A stretch of DNA of 64,000 nt, from the NCBI GenBank assembly GCA_028289345.1, contig JANQQL010000005.1, positions 1-64,000 on the forward strand. Reading direction: 5' to 3'. The position numbers were made by a program, and so were the translations under genes. Positions 37,582 through 47,011 of this stretch are shown here, piece by piece. The notes under the pieces were generated by a model. That model saw only the letters and a program-made list of their open reading frames with translations, did no database searches and was not told where the DNA came from. The first letter of the stretch is position 1. Each line of letters begins with the position of its first letter. The stretch comes from Planctomycetota bacterium. Lineage in GTDB: Bacteria > Planctomycetota > B15-G4 > SIAN01.

Positions 37582-40500
37582 TCAATCCGGCTCACCGACC
37601 AGCACCCACGCGGCCCAGTCGCGAGTCGTATACACCGAACTCCCCTCGGCATCCTTCGCATAGCGAAGCTTCTGCTGCGCGTTCCAAAGTGCCTCGGCCT
37701 TCCCCTCCCCGAGCAACCACAGACGTCGATAGAACTCGGCAAAGAGCTCCTGGGTTGGACGATCGGGCACCTCCCACAGAGAGGTAATGGAAGATCGAAC
37801 GCCGGCCGCATAGAGGGCCTCTTGGAGGGACGCAATGCCTTGCCCTGCTCGCTGTACACCGACATTGGTGTTGCACGCGGAGAGAACCGCAAGTTCGCAA
37901 TTGCCAAGATCCCATTGGGCGAGATCCTGTGCAGTGAGAATCCCTGGAACGCGGCCGAACTCGTTCGCAGGACCGTTGGCACCTGCGAGTGCCAGGCCGC
38001 AAAGCGTCATGGGCAAATACCCGCGGACCTGATCTCCAAGGCTCCGATCGATCGAAAGACCGAGCGCATGGTCGATGACTCTTTCGTCGGCCATCGAGGG
38101 GATGGAATCGTCAAGAAAGTACCCGTGGGTCGCAAGGTGCAAGTAGCGGACTTGGGGTGCGAGCTGTTGCAGAGCCCCTCGGGAAGCCTCCTGGCCCTCG
38201 AGAAGGTAGATGTTCGGCGCATCCTCCACCCGAGGAAACTTCTCCGCAAACGACTTCGCCACAATGTCAATCTCACGGGCGCTGTATGGTAAAGGCGGAA
38301 ACTCCCGCCAGGTCGCTGAATCGCGAAGATTGGCTGGAAGACCGACGGAGCGAGAGCCTTCTGAACCGGTCATTTCAACTCGCCGACCACGATCATACTG
38401 AACCCCTCCGAGCGCTAGCAAACTGGGCGACGAAGCCAAGTCTGCATCCGGAACCGTGAGTTCTCGGAGCGTAGTTCGATAGCTGAACTCGAAACGATCG
38501 CCGAGCGTCCCCTCACCCTCCGGAAGCACGGCCAGTGAAACGAGATGCAAGGTGCCGTCCACAGCAACGATCAGCCGCGTGGTTTTCCCTAGAAGTGGCA
38601 TGAGGGGATCGAACACCAGCTGTCGAATCCTCTGTCCAGCTTCGAGTTGTAGATCTCGACGATCACCGCCCCTCTCTTCCGCAAGCGATCCAGCGCCCCG
38701 CTCAACTCTCGGTTGACCAAGCTCTCGAATCGCCGATCGCCATTCCTGAACAGCTTCGTCCACGATTGCCGCGGGACCAAGCTCGACCCGCGCCAGCTGA
38801 CCACTTGGGAGAAGGACGTGTGCCAGGTAGCTTGGCACACTCGGAAGCAGTTCACCTGAGTCTTGATCGATCCTAGTTAGGGCGTATCTCCAAAAACCCA
38901 CCAGCGCCATGTCTTTCTCGAGAACGGCAGCTAAGTCCTTCGATGCGGCGCTAGACAACAGTCCTTCGCGGCCGAGGAGCTCCGATGCGCGCTTCGCCAC
39001 TTGCGAATCCGCCGCCTCTTTCGCTCTTCGCCGTTCGGCAAAACCGTCGAGGTAGCCATTCGCGATCTGCCTTCCGGGGTCGACCGTCTCTGATCCCTGT
39101 CCCTGAGTGTGGAGGACAACCTCTCGATTCATCCGGATGGCAATCAGATGCAGCCGGTGAAACTCGGCATCATTGATCGACTCCAAAGCTTGATGCAGGC
39201 GCATCTGCGCGGGCTCAATACTCCTTAACGTTTCGACTAGCGAGAAGCCCGCCTCGACGAGAGACTCGCATGCACCTCCTCCATCTACACTTGAAAGGGA
39301 GAAAAAGGAAGACATCGAGTGTCGGCTCTGATCCGCGAGCGCTCGAAGCGCTCTCGGCGACAGAGAAGAAGCGAACGACCGCAATCGGATATTTGTGCCG
39401 CTCGCAAGATCGTCGAGCAGCGCCCTTAGTCCCTGCCGTTGAGGACTTCTGGCCAGGGTCCAGGCCAGGTTTCCGCGTGCCCCTTGCAGATTCGAATGGT
39501 CCGTTGGCAGGGTCTCGGAGTACACCCGGAGTACTTGCTCCTGAAGCTTCCGGGCCCCTTCCAGATCGCCAAGCGCTGTGATGGTCAAGGCCAGGTTTCC
39601 CCGCGCCAACTGCACGTCCGGGTGATCCAACGGCCGGGTGCGCGACAAGACCCTCAGCACCTGCTCGTGAATCTGCCTCGCTCCCTCTAGGTCGCCAAGA
39701 GCTTTGATTGTCGAGGCCAAGCTACTACGCGCAAACTGCAGATCCGGGTGGTCAAACGGCAAAGTCCGGGAATAGACCTCAAGCACCTGTTCTTGAAGCT
39801 GCTTCGCAAGCTTGAGATTGCCGAGGTGGTAATGCGTTCCTGCCAGATTGCCGCGAGCCATTTGCAGATCTGGATGGTCTGCGGGCAGGGTTCGGGACAA
39901 GACCTCGAGCACTTGCTCTTGAAGTTCCATCGCAGAGTCAAGATCGCCAAGCGCTTTGATCGTTAACGCCAAGTTTCCGCGCACCCTCTGCAAGGCCGGG
40001 TGGTCCGCGGACAGTCTCCGGCTGCGGAACTCGAGAACTTGCTCTTCGAGTTCTCTCGCGCCTTCGACATCACCGAGTAAAAACAACGTCACGGCAAGGT
40101 TGCCGCGCGCCGACTGAAGATGAGGATGGTCTGCGGGCAGGGTCCGGGAGCGAATCTCTAACACTTGCTCTTCCAGTTCCCTCGCACCCTCTAGGTCTCC
40201 GAGCCGCTTGATCGTGACAGCAAAACTGGCGCGCGCCACTTGCAAGTGCGGATGATCTTCAGGCAAGATCCGAGAGAAAACCTCCAGCACTCGCTCGTCT
40301 AGCATCCTTGCACCATGGAGGTCTCCAAGTGCCCGGAGTGTCGACGCCAAGTTTCCCCGGGTCATCTGCAGCTGTGGGTGATCCTCGGGTAGCGTCCGAG
40401 AACGGATTTCCAGCACTTGCTCCTGCAGGAGTCTAGCGCCCTCAAGGTCGCCCAGCTGGAAGCGTGTCGCAGCCAAGTTTTCGCGGGCCATCTGAAGATC

Positions 40501-41307
40501 GGGGTGACCCACCGGCAACGCTCCAAGCTGGGCATTCAGCACTTGCTCTTGGATCTCTCTCGCGCCGTCAAGGTCTCCCAGCGATCTCATTGCCAAAGCC
40601 AGGTTCGCGCGTGCAGACTGAAGATCTGGGTGGTCTGCAGGCAGGGTTTGAGAGCGAGTCTTTCGAACACACTCCCACGCTCCATATGCGGTTTGAGAAT
40701 CAAGAGCTCGGAACGCAGCGTGACCTCCAGTCCATAGTTTTGCAATGACCTCCACAGTCGGCGGTTCGGAGATCTCGAGAAGCTGATCCACAGCCTTTTT
40801 CGCGGCTTCCCTCGAGGGACGGTACTGCCCTCGAGTCCAGAGATCATCTGATCGATCGATTCGGCGGCTCGCCTCTTGCAGACCAGGCAAACGATCCTCC
40901 GTGAGTCGAGGCACCTCCGTAATCCTCAAATCAACTTCGCCTTCGAAACCGTCCTCCAGCGCATGCGCTGTACCAAGAGTGATCCAAAGAACGCTTCCCG
41001 CAGCCTGCTCCATCTCCAGAAAAGCGCTTGTCCCATGCCCCGAAGCGTCATCTTCTCCCACAACTTCCAGCATGTCGTTCTCTACCAAGAGAATCGGATC
41101 AAGAGCCTTCGACTCGGCGTAGAGGTAAACGACGGATCGACTCTCCACTTCGTAGACAAACTCAAGACTTGACTCAACACTGTTCAACTCGATGGTGACG
41201 GTTTCGCCGGAGGCGAGCTCTTGCTGAGCAAGAGCGTGGACATGCAAGAACCCGACCGCAGCCACGACGCGCAGGGGCACATCCAGAAGTCGTATCATCA
41301 GACGCAT
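37582..41307 (-). CDS. Exported TPR-CHAT protease (upstream copy)
   Basis: 1241 residues from ATG 41307, with CGGAG 6 bases upstream; the longer start at 41388 lacks a signal peptide at its front. The signal peptide is P-L-R-V-V-A-A-V-G-F-L-H-V-H-A-L-A. The same order of domains as the downstream copy: PPC-like beta-sandwich, nine full TPRs plus a partial one (consensus L-P-A-D-H-P-D-L-Q, E-Q-V-L-E), then CHAT with His1061 (T-H-G) and Cys1145 (S-A-C-N-T). The repeats differ from those of the sister gene while the CHAT ends are almost the same, including a 72-base identical stretch. The two proteins could read different partners with one protease design; that is inference. Confidence 0.9.
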   Translation of the reverse strand: MRLMIRLLDVPLRVVAAVGFLHVHALAQQELASGETVTIELNSVESSLEFVYEVESRSVVYLYAESKALDPILLVENDMLEVVGEDDASGHGTSAFLEMEQAAGSVLWITLGTAHALEDGFEGEVDLRITEVPRLTEDRLPGLQEASRRIDRSDDLWTRGQYRPSREAAKKAVDQLLEISEPPTVEVIAKLWTGGHAAFRALDSQTAYGAWECVRKTRSQTLPADHPDLQSARANLALAMRSLGDLDGAREIQEQVLNAQLGALPVGHPDLQMARENLAATRFQLGDLEGARLLQEQVLEIRSRTLPEDHPQLQMTRGNLASTLRALGDLHGARMLDERVLEVFSRILPEDHPHLQVARASFAVTIKRLGDLEGARELEEQVLEIRSRTLPADHPHLQSARGNLAVTLFLLGDVEGARELEEQVLEFRSRRLSADHPALQRVRGNLALTIKALGDLDSAMELQEQVLEVLSRTLPADHPDLQMARGNLAGTHYHLGNLKLAKQLQEQVLEVYSRTLPFDHPDLQFARSSLASTIKALGDLEGARQIHEQVLRVLSRTRPLDHPDVQLARGNLALTITALGDLEGARKLQEQVLRVYSETLPTDHSNLQGARGNLAWTLARSPQRQGLRALLDDLASGTNIRLRSFASSLSPRALRALADQSRHSMSSFFSLSSVDGGGACESLVEAGFSLVETLRSIEPAQMRLHQALESINDAEFHRLHLIAIRMNREVVLHTQGQGSETVDPGRQIANGYLDGFAERRRAKEAADSQVAKRASELLGREGLLSSAASKDLAAVLEKDMALVGFWRYALTRIDQDSGELLPSVPSYLAHVLLPSGQLARVELGPAAIVDEAVQEWRSAIRELGQPRVERGAGSLAEERGGDRRDLQLEAGQRIRQLVFDPLMPLLGKTTRLIVAVDGTLHLVSLAVLPEGEGTLGDRFEFSYRTTLRELTVPDADLASSPSLLALGGVQYDRGRRVEMTGSEGSRSVGLPANLRDSATWREFPPLPYSAREIDIVAKSFAEKFPRVEDAPNIYLLEGQEASRGALQQLAPQVRYLHLATHGYFLDDSIPSMADERVIDHALGLSIDRSLGDQVRGYLPMTLCGLALAGANGPANEFGRVPGILTAQDLAQWDLGNCELAVLSACNTNVGVQRAGQGIASLQEALYAAGVRSSITSLWEVPDRPTQELFAEFYRRLWLLGEGKAEALWNAQQKLRYAKDAEGSSVYTTRDWAAWVLVGEPD
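39455..40650 (-). repeat. Tandem 126-bp TPR-coding repeats
   Basis: Nine full units and a partial one, each coding a 42-residue TPR. Consensus differs from that of the neighbouring array at 35560-36870. Boundaries are approximate. Confidence 0.75.
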
Positions 41308-41639
41308 AGTTAACTCCGAGACCTCGTTCTTGAATGTCCTGTCGCTGCAACAGGCCTGAAGCAATGAGAAATGCGTCGAGCTCGGCATCCTCGCCTGCGA
41401 CGACCGGCCAGATCCTTCGCCGACGACTCAAAGATGCCTTCGCATGATGTCGGGTGAGATTCCAACCGAGCAAACGACAACCATTTGTCAACACAATGGC
41501 ATAAGCGCCCAAAGTTTGCACTCCGAATGCTTCCGAAGAACGACTTCGCGAGTGGACCGACCCGTATCTGGACAGCATAATCTGGGAAACAAGATCAGTT
41601 ACTACCATGCCTCCATTGGCAACAAGACTAGGCGTCCGA
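41308..41639. other. Divergent intergenic region, nothing recognised
   Basis: About 330 bp between the TPR-CHAT pair (-) and the DUF4384-like gene (+); likely holds both promoters. No clear boxes or repeats were seen. Confidence 0.35.
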
Positions 41640-42434
41640 ATGTCAAAAATGCCCGAGCCCGAATCACCCCGGACTCGCCCGGCGAGTCCCTTTGATCGAG
41701 CAAGAGTGGGTAATGAACCTCAAAAGGCGCGCAACCGCCTCGCTGTGGCCACAGCGCTCATTTCAATCACGGCCCTGACGATCTTCGCGGGCAGCCGTCT
41801 CTTTGCTACGAAAGACCTGGAGTTCCGTTACCAACTCTACGCCCATGCGAATGGCCTTCGAAAGCAAGTGCTCCCCGGGGATCGAATCAATGTTGGTGAC
41901 TCACTATTCCTGAAGGTGCAAGCCAATCAAGACTTCTTCCTGTACGTCTTCAACGAAGACGACGCGGGTAGTCACTACACATCGTTTCCACTTTCCCCGA
42001 GCTTCCAAGAGACGCGCAGTCAGCCCGAGAACCCACTTGCTGGAGATGTCGAGCATTTCATCCCGGGAGTCTGGCACAGCGGAACCCCGATGGCATGGAG
42101 AATCGACTCCGCCGCCAATCATGAGCGCTTCTACATCATTGCGTCGAAACACCCGTCAGAGGTTGGCGAGTTGATTCGCAGCGTGTTTCCCGAAGTATCT
42201 TCCGGCGAATCAGCCGTGCCATTCGATTCGGTGGACTCGACAATCAAAGACGCAATTCATCGCGCTGCTGGATCCTTGGCTCAACCGTCGAAGTCAAGGG
42301 ATCCACAGGATCCGTTTCCGAAGAGCGTTCTTTCTGCACTTTTCCGAGAGAGAATTCACGACCCTACGGAGCTGTGGTTTCTTATCCCTCTCGAACACAC
42401 CACGAGGTACGCCGCGGCCAATGACGCTAGATGA
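41640..42434 (+). CDS. DUF4384-like membrane protein
   Basis: 264 residues from ATG 41640 (AGG 7 bases upstream); ATG 41607 would add 11 residues without a ribosome binding site. One membrane helix lies near residues 35-55 (A-V-A-T-A-L-I-S-I-T-A-L-T-I-F-A-G). The outer domain has the DUF4384 pattern: a Y-Q-L-Y strand, V-L-P-G-D, G-D-S-L-F-L-K-V, D-F-F-L-Y-V-F-N and Y-T-S-F-P-L. DUF4384 domains often accompany caspase-like proteases and Ser/Thr kinases, and here the gene is divergent from two TPR-CHAT proteases. A role as partner or substrate is inferred from position only. Confidence 0.7.
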   Translation: MSKMPEPESPRTRPASPFDRARVGNEPQKARNRLAVATALISITALTIFAGSRLFATKDLEFRYQLYAHANGLRKQVLPGDRINVGDSLFLKVQANQDFFLYVFNEDDAGSHYTSFPLSPSFQETRSQPENPLAGDVEHFIPGVWHSGTPMAWRIDSAANHERFYIIASKHPSEVGELIRSVFPEVSSGESAVPFDSVDSTIKDAIHRAAGSLAQPSKSRDPQDPFPKSVLSALFRERIHDPTELWFLIPLEHTTRYAAANDAR

Positions 42435-43011
42435 TCCTGCCCAGCAGTTGGGCGGCATGACTCGAGAACCAATTGCGTTCCCAGCGATTCGGGCCATGAC
42501 GATCATCCAAGAGCCTCATGATCACGCTCCGCAAAGACATCACCCCGGACAGTCAGGGACAATCACCTGACGTTCGCTAGAGAACTGGGTAACTCTCTGC
42601 TCAAACCTTGGCACTCACTCTCTCCGCGTCGTCGGCCCTGCCTCCCCGTGCCAATGCGCACGGGGAGGAACGAGTAGACACGCAGAATCGGCTGCAGCTT
42701 GCTCAGGCATTCGCCCGAGCAACGATGAGAAAGCAAAACCAACTGGACAGCGAACGCTCACGGCCGGGGAAGCGTTGTTCGCATCCGATAGGTGAAGCTG
42801 GGTTCGAGGGTGCGTGGGGGCAGCACACCTGCATGTCGTCATATTGAAGCGTGTCGCGTGACGTCACCGTTCCCAAAGAAGACCATTGGACCTGGCCCGA
42901 TCTGGGAGAACCCGCACCACCGAGGCCACCTCGGGACTCCCTTCCAACAGCTCCACAGAGGTCAACTCTTCAGACAAGTCCATGCTTGAGAGTTCAGCTC
43001 GGAACCGCGCC
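42435..43011. other. Intergenic region with one strong hairpin
   Basis: About 575 bp between convergent genes. Apart from the hairpin at 42641-42668 there is nothing recognised; short open frames on both strands lack ribosome binding sites. Confidence 0.35.
42641..42668. terminator. GC-rich hairpin between convergent genes
   Basis: CCTCCCCGTGC, loop CAATGC, then GCACGGGGAGG: an 11-bp perfect stem about 205 bases after the DUF4384-like stop. There is no T-tract. It could act as a terminator from either side. Confidence 0.35.
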
Positions 43012-43527
43012 TCAACGCGTAGGGTTCAGTAGCTCGGGCGCATCCCTGGACGAAACGAATTCACCGTCAGCGAGGGTGATCTCTTTCACACTCTTATTGA
43101 AGTTGTTCTTTAAGAACCTCTCGAGCACATCCGCCGGCGGCAACATCTTCAGGTCAATTTCAACCGTAAGTGTCGTCGACTTTTCAAGCTCGGTCGAACT
43201 AGATGCACCAACAGGAATGACCGGGACCTCCACGTCGATCGCGCCCGAGAGACTTCTCACAACCTGAAACTCGGCCGTGACCTTGTCGATGTGATGCTTG
43301 ACGACCTGTGGCACCTCACAGCTACTAGTTTCTTCGGCCCGAGAAGTCTTCAGGCTCCCATCAGCGCTCCTCGGGATCTCCGCCAACGTCTGTAGGCAGT
43401 TGTTGAAGCTCTTCATCTTCCACGCGATCTTCGCGATCTCATAGTCGAGATCAGACACCACAATCTCGGTCGCGCTCCTGCATCCACATGTAACCATCAA
43501 CAATCCAAACACCGCGATGCGCAACAT
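43012..43527 (-). CDS. Small putative lipoprotein, Trypco2-like
   Basis: 171 residues, with GGGAG 6 bases before ATG 43527. The N-terminus (L-R-I-A-V-F-G-L-L-M-V-T-C-G-C) is a probable lipoprotein signal. Residues 85-150 (H-I-D-K-V-T-A-E-F-Q-V, V-E-V-P-V-I-P-V-G-A, T-L-T-V-E-I-D-L) resemble the trypsin-co-occurring (Trypco2) pattern, a small beta-rich domain; this is a tentative match. It lies 108 bases downstream of the beta-gamma-crystallin gene and could share its transcript. Its function is unknown. Confidence 0.65.
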   Translation of the reverse strand: MLRIAVFGLLMVTCGCRSATEIVVSDLDYEIAKIAWKMKSFNNCLQTLAEIPRSADGSLKTSRAEETSSCEVPQVVKHHIDKVTAEFQVVRSLSGAIDVEVPVIPVGASSSTELEKSTTLTVEIDLKMLPPADVLERFLKNNFNKSVKEITLADGEFVSSRDAPELLNPTR

Positions 43528-43635
43528 CTGAAACTCCCATCATTCTCATGCCAACGGCAAGGGTTCCTACTGCTGAACTGAGCAGGGGAGCCCAATGAAA
43601 GAACCAGTAACAACTTGACGAGAGCCAAGGGCTGG

Positions 43636-44460
43636 TCACTTTGAGCGACTGGGGTCTCTCGGTTCTTTGAGAGTTGATGGTGCAGGCACCTCAACGGCGG
43701 AGGGCTCCGGAACCACCTTGATGGAAGAGATTTGGTCGTTGAGAAAATGACCCCAGAGGTCATAGGTGCCCGGCCCGACCGTCCAGTGGCGACCGCCATA
43801 GTTGACGTGCTCATAGAACGTCCACTTGCCCGCGTGCACTCGAATGCTAGATATCGTGTCTTGAAGTCCACTGAGCGGACGTAGGTCGGTCAGGTTCGTG
43901 TGTGACGTAAAGGAGTGCCCGTTGCAGTGATTGTCCGTGAACACCTGAACAACCGGAATATCAATCCTCTTGAAGGATGAGATCCGGTCGTTCATCGGGT
44001 GTCCCGAGAGATCATACATGCCAGGTCCCAGCCGTAGCGCGGGCCCCGCGAAGCTGATCTCATCGTAGACTTCCCAAGTTCCGGCATTGACTACGATGGA
44101 AGAGACGGAATCCTGAAACACGCCCTTCTCCCCCTTTCCAACGATCCCAACCTGTAGAGTGACCGTGTAGTCGCTCGCTTCGAACTCAGCCACGGGAACA
44201 AAGGTTTTGGTGGCCGGACGATACGTGTGCCTTCTTGACGCCTGCGGTGGCAATTTCAGGTAGCGACGCTGGGCTTCGGGGGGTGTGGACCTGACGAGCC
44301 TCAGGTCGTGGTGCGCGCGATTCCACGCCGTGGAGTCGCCTTTGAACTGATGGTCGGTAAACAGGATGATGTCGTGCCCATCAGAAGCGGGGGCGCTTTG
44401 TGCGATTGCACACGCGAGGAAAAACGTGCGGGCCACGATCCATCTAAAGTCCGATTTCAC
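43636..44460 (-). CDS. Exported beta-gamma-crystallin-like Ca2+-binding protein
   Basis: 274 residues from GTG 44460, decided by a strong AAGGAGG at 44475-44469 and the signal peptide that follows (I-V-A-R-T-F-F-L-A-C-A-I-A-Q-S, ending A-P-A-S). A longer start at 44547 would run through the hairpin leader. Residues about 70-255 have Greek-key motifs in pairs (V-F-T-D-N-H-C-N-G-H, F-Y-E-H-V-N-Y-G-G). Two canonical Ca2+ motifs of the N/D-N/D-x-x-S/T-S form are present (N-D-R-I-S-S, N-D-Q-I-S-S) and two degenerate ones (Q-D-S-V-S-S, Q-D-T-I-S-S). It probably binds Ca2+ in the envelope or outside the cell. Its translation may be controlled by the leader structure at 44469-44519. Confidence 0.8.
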   Translation of the reverse strand: MKSDFRWIVARTFFLACAIAQSAPASDGHDIILFTDHQFKGDSTAWNRAHHDLRLVRSTPPEAQRRYLKLPPQASRRHTYRPATKTFVPVAEFEASDYTVTLQVGIVGKGEKGVFQDSVSSIVVNAGTWEVYDEISFAGPALRLGPGMYDLSGHPMNDRISSFKRIDIPVVQVFTDNHCNGHSFTSHTNLTDLRPLSGLQDTISSIRVHAGKWTFYEHVNYGGRHWTVGPGTYDLWGHFLNDQISSIKVVPEPSAVEVPAPSTLKEPRDPSRSK

Positions 44461-44468
44461 GACTTTCG

Positions 44469-44519
44469 CCTCCTTAACTAGGAGGTTCGCTCGCCTTCGC
44501 GAAGTGAGCGAACCTAGTT
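44469..44519 (-). promoter_or_regulatory. Candidate RNA switch masking a ribosome binding site
   Basis: On the minus-strand transcript a 14-bp hairpin with one 3-base bulge (arms 44519-44506 and 44492-44476) ends directly against AAGGAGG. The 3' arm also contains CCTCCT (44485-44480), which is exactly complementary to the AGGAGG (44474-44469) 5 bases on. The two foldings use the same bases and exclude each other: one frees, the other masks the ribosome binding site. This is read from the sequence; no ligand or temperature response is known. Confidence 0.5.
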
Positions 44520-44782
44520 CTTGGACCGCGTCTCCCTTGTGACACAACGCGGCCTTGCCTCACAACAGAGACGACAATCGAAGTCAGGAGCCGACAAGAA
44601 TCTCGTGCTAATTCCAACGGACGGTTTCAGTGAGTCGAGACGACGCAAGGCCATTGACGTTTCGTGGGCCTTCTCACCCCTTGCCCCTTAGCTTCGCGCA
44701 GATTCCTGGCGGATTTCGATTCAAATGATCGTAATTGGAGCGGACCTGAGCTTGTTGTTAGGGTGATTGCTCAAGGGTTGGC
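44520..44782. other. Divergent intergenic region, nothing further recognised
   Basis: Spacer between the crystallin-like gene (-) and the Ser/Thr kinase gene (+). Presumably contains both promoters; none was identified. Confidence 0.3.
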
Positions 44783-47011
44783 TTGGATTGGGTTGCCGTG
44801 GCTATTGATCCGGAAAGATTTGGAAGGGCATATCGCCGGTACCACAAGTTGTGCGAGCTCTCGGAACGCGAGCGCCGTGATGAGCTGGCAAACTTGGAGC
44901 GGGAGGACCCCGAGTTCCATCGTGACGTGAAAAGCCTGTTTGAAGCGGCTGAATCGGGAGATTCGACCTTTCTCCACCCACCCCGGTGGGAGCCGGGGCA
45001 ACCTGAGCCGGCTGAAGAGGATCTCTCCGGCAAACATTTGGGCGATTTCGAACTGCGCAAGGTGCTCGGTCGCGGAGGGATGGGCACCGTCTACGAGGCG
45101 GTTCAGCACCCGCTGGGACGGACGGTGGCCGTCAAGGTCATGCGCGGAGGGATCGCGCTGGATGACATGGGTGATTTGCGTCGGCTGCAGCGATTCGTCC
45201 GCGAGGCCAAGCTTCCAGCAAGACAGCCCCACCGCGGCCTGGTGCCGATCATCGCCTATGGCGAGCAAGCCGGCCGGGCCTTCTACGCAATGGAGCTGAT
45301 CCGCGGCTGCAACCTCGCTCAACTGCAAGCAGGCGCATTCCATCCGCGTCCCCCTGATCTGACTAGCCCCGAATCGTGTGCGCGATTCACCGCTCAGATC
45401 GCGCAGACGCTGCATCACTGTCACGAACAAGGGATCATCCATCGGGATGTCAAACCTCAAAACATCCTGGTAGATGACCTCGGCCGGCCCCGACTAGTGG
45501 ACTTTGGCATTGCCAAGTACGCAGGCACGGCCACCCTCACCACCGCCGGCGAGATGCGCGGCACCCCTCTTTATATGAGCCCCGAGCAGGCGGAGTCATG
45601 GCGCCATTCGGTGGATTACCGCACTGATATCTACTCACTCGGAGCTGTGTTGTACGAACTCTTAGCTGGCCGCCCTCCCTTCACAGGCAACGATCAGCAT
45701 GAGATTCTGCATCGAATCTCTCATGATCGTCCCGCTCCGGTGCGATCCGTAGCGCCCAACTGTCCGGTAGCATTGCAGCGAATCTGCGAAACCGCCTTGC
45801 AGAAGGACCCAAGAGATCGCTACGAGTCGGCGGCGTGGATGGCGGAGGATCTCCAGCGTCTTGCTCGCGGTGAAGCAGTCTGTCCTCCACGTCCGAGCTG
45901 GGCACGGCGACTGCGCAGGCAAGCGATCAAGCACCGATGGATCGTCGGGACTGCTCTACTCCTCAGCCTGGGGATCGCGGGAGCATGGGCTCTCGCCAAA
46001 GCGCGTGCGCCACAAGCCGCACAGATAATGCTGGAGGTGCATGGGCCCCTTCCGGCCTCTTTGGAGATTCTGCAGTGGCGGCAATCGCCAGACAAGTTTG
46101 CGTCGTTGCAACGGCGATACCTAACCGAGGCCTCCACCCGGCTTGATCTACCCGTCGGCTTCTATCGCCTCCGCGTCGCCAATGCCTCAGGAGGAACCGC
46201 TGAGCTCGTGCGGGTGATGCGGGCAGGTGAGAAACACCACTTGAGTGCCCATCTGACCACGGTGGCCGAGGTCCGCTCCGACATGGTCTCAGTGGCCGGT
46301 GGCTCACTAGCAATCCGATTGACAGGTATTGTGGAGGGAGAGAGGCGGGTGAAGAAGTCCAAGGAAGCTGCGTTCGAGTCATTCCTGATCGATCGCAGCC
46401 CAGTCACCAACGGCGAGTATCTGCGATACCTGAAGCTGACCCATGCTCCGGCCGCCGAGGTGGAGGCCTGGCAACACTGGCCGGATAACGCGACGGAGCC
46501 GCCGGTGTCGGACTGGGATGCCCGTCCCGCGACCTTGCTCACGTTGGACCAAGCCCTGGCGTACGCCGAGTTCTACGGCAAGACGCTGCCCACTGCAGGG
46601 GAGTGGGCTTTCGCCGTTCAGGGTGGATCGGAGTGTGGTTGGCTAGAGGACATTGTGGCCGGTCGCTCGGAACCACAACCGACGATGGTCGACGCCATTG
46701 GATCCAGCATCCTGGAAAACTACTTCCACTACTGCAAACCGGTTCGCCAAACAGCTGGCTCCGGGCTGTTCTATGACCTCGGCAATGTGGCAGAGATGAC
46801 TGCAACGCTCTTGCCGGACACAGGGGCGCAACCTTGGAGTCAACCACTGGTGGTGACGGCAGGCCGTGGCTGGGGACACTCCCGGAATGATCTGTGGGAT
46901 CCGCAAATCTTGCGCGAAATGGGTCACCAAGCCGCGCACATCCCGGCAGGTGTCGCGGTCGGGTTTCGATGTGTGAAGAGGTTATTCGTCGCAGAGGGCG
47001 TCTCGAAGTAG
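44783..47011 (+). CDS. Ser/Thr protein kinase with FGE/SUMF-like C-terminal domain
   Basis: 742 residues from TTG 44783, with AAGGG just upstream. The kinase domain (about 88-360) is complete: glycine loop G-R-G-G-M-G-T-V, Lys118 (V-A-V-K-V), H220-R-D-V-K-P-Q-N catalytic loop with Asp222, D240-F-G. The segment R-E-A-K-L-P-A-R-Q-P-H is slightly unusual for the family. A membrane helix lies at 386-406, then a beta-rich linker. Residues about 515-735 look like a formylglycine-generating-enzyme/SUMF fold (S-P-V-T-N-G-E-Y-L-R-Y, T-A-G-E-W-A-F-A, V-G-F-R-C-V). Such domains on kinases are usually binding modules, not maturation enzymes. Its stop lies inside the convergent ECF sigma gene (30-bp overlap), and kinase-sigma linkage is common in Planctomycetota. 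Confidence 0.9.
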   Translation: MDWVAVAIDPERFGRAYRRYHKLCELSERERRDELANLEREDPEFHRDVKSLFEAAESGDSTFLHPPRWEPGQPEPAEEDLSGKHLGDFELRKVLGRGGMGTVYEAVQHPLGRTVAVKVMRGGIALDDMGDLRRLQRFVREAKLPARQPHRGLVPIIAYGEQAGRAFYAMELIRGCNLAQLQAGAFHPRPPDLTSPESCARFTAQIAQTLHHCHEQGIIHRDVKPQNILVDDLGRPRLVDFGIAKYAGTATLTTAGEMRGTPLYMSPEQAESWRHSVDYRTDIYSLGAVLYELLAGRPPFTGNDQHEILHRISHDRPAPVRSVAPNCPVALQRICETALQKDPRDRYESAAWMAEDLQRLARGEAVCPPRPSWARRLRRQAIKHRWIVGTALLLSLGIAGAWALAKARAPQAAQIMLEVHGPLPASLEILQWRQSPDKFASLQRRYLTEASTRLDLPVGFYRLRVANASGGTAELVRVMRAGEKHHLSAHLTTVAEVRSDMVSVAGGSLAIRLTGIVEGERRVKKSKEAAFESFLIDRSPVTNGEYLRYLKLTHAPAAEVEAWQHWPDNATEPPVSDWDARPATLLTLDQALAYAEFYGKTLPTAGEWAFAVQGGSECGWLEDIVAGRSEPQPTMVDAIGSSILENYFHYCKPVRQTAGSGLFYDLGNVAEMTATLLPDTGAQPWSQPLVVTAGRGWGHSRNDLWDPQILREMGHQAAHIPAGVAVGFRCVKRLFVAEGVSK

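Noticed and set aside
44783-47011. FGE/SUMF-like domain as the maturation enzyme for the two sulfatases
   Set aside because: It is fused to a kinase after a membrane helix, as in many planctomycete kinases where it serves as a binding module; the Cys pair of true FGE was not seen.
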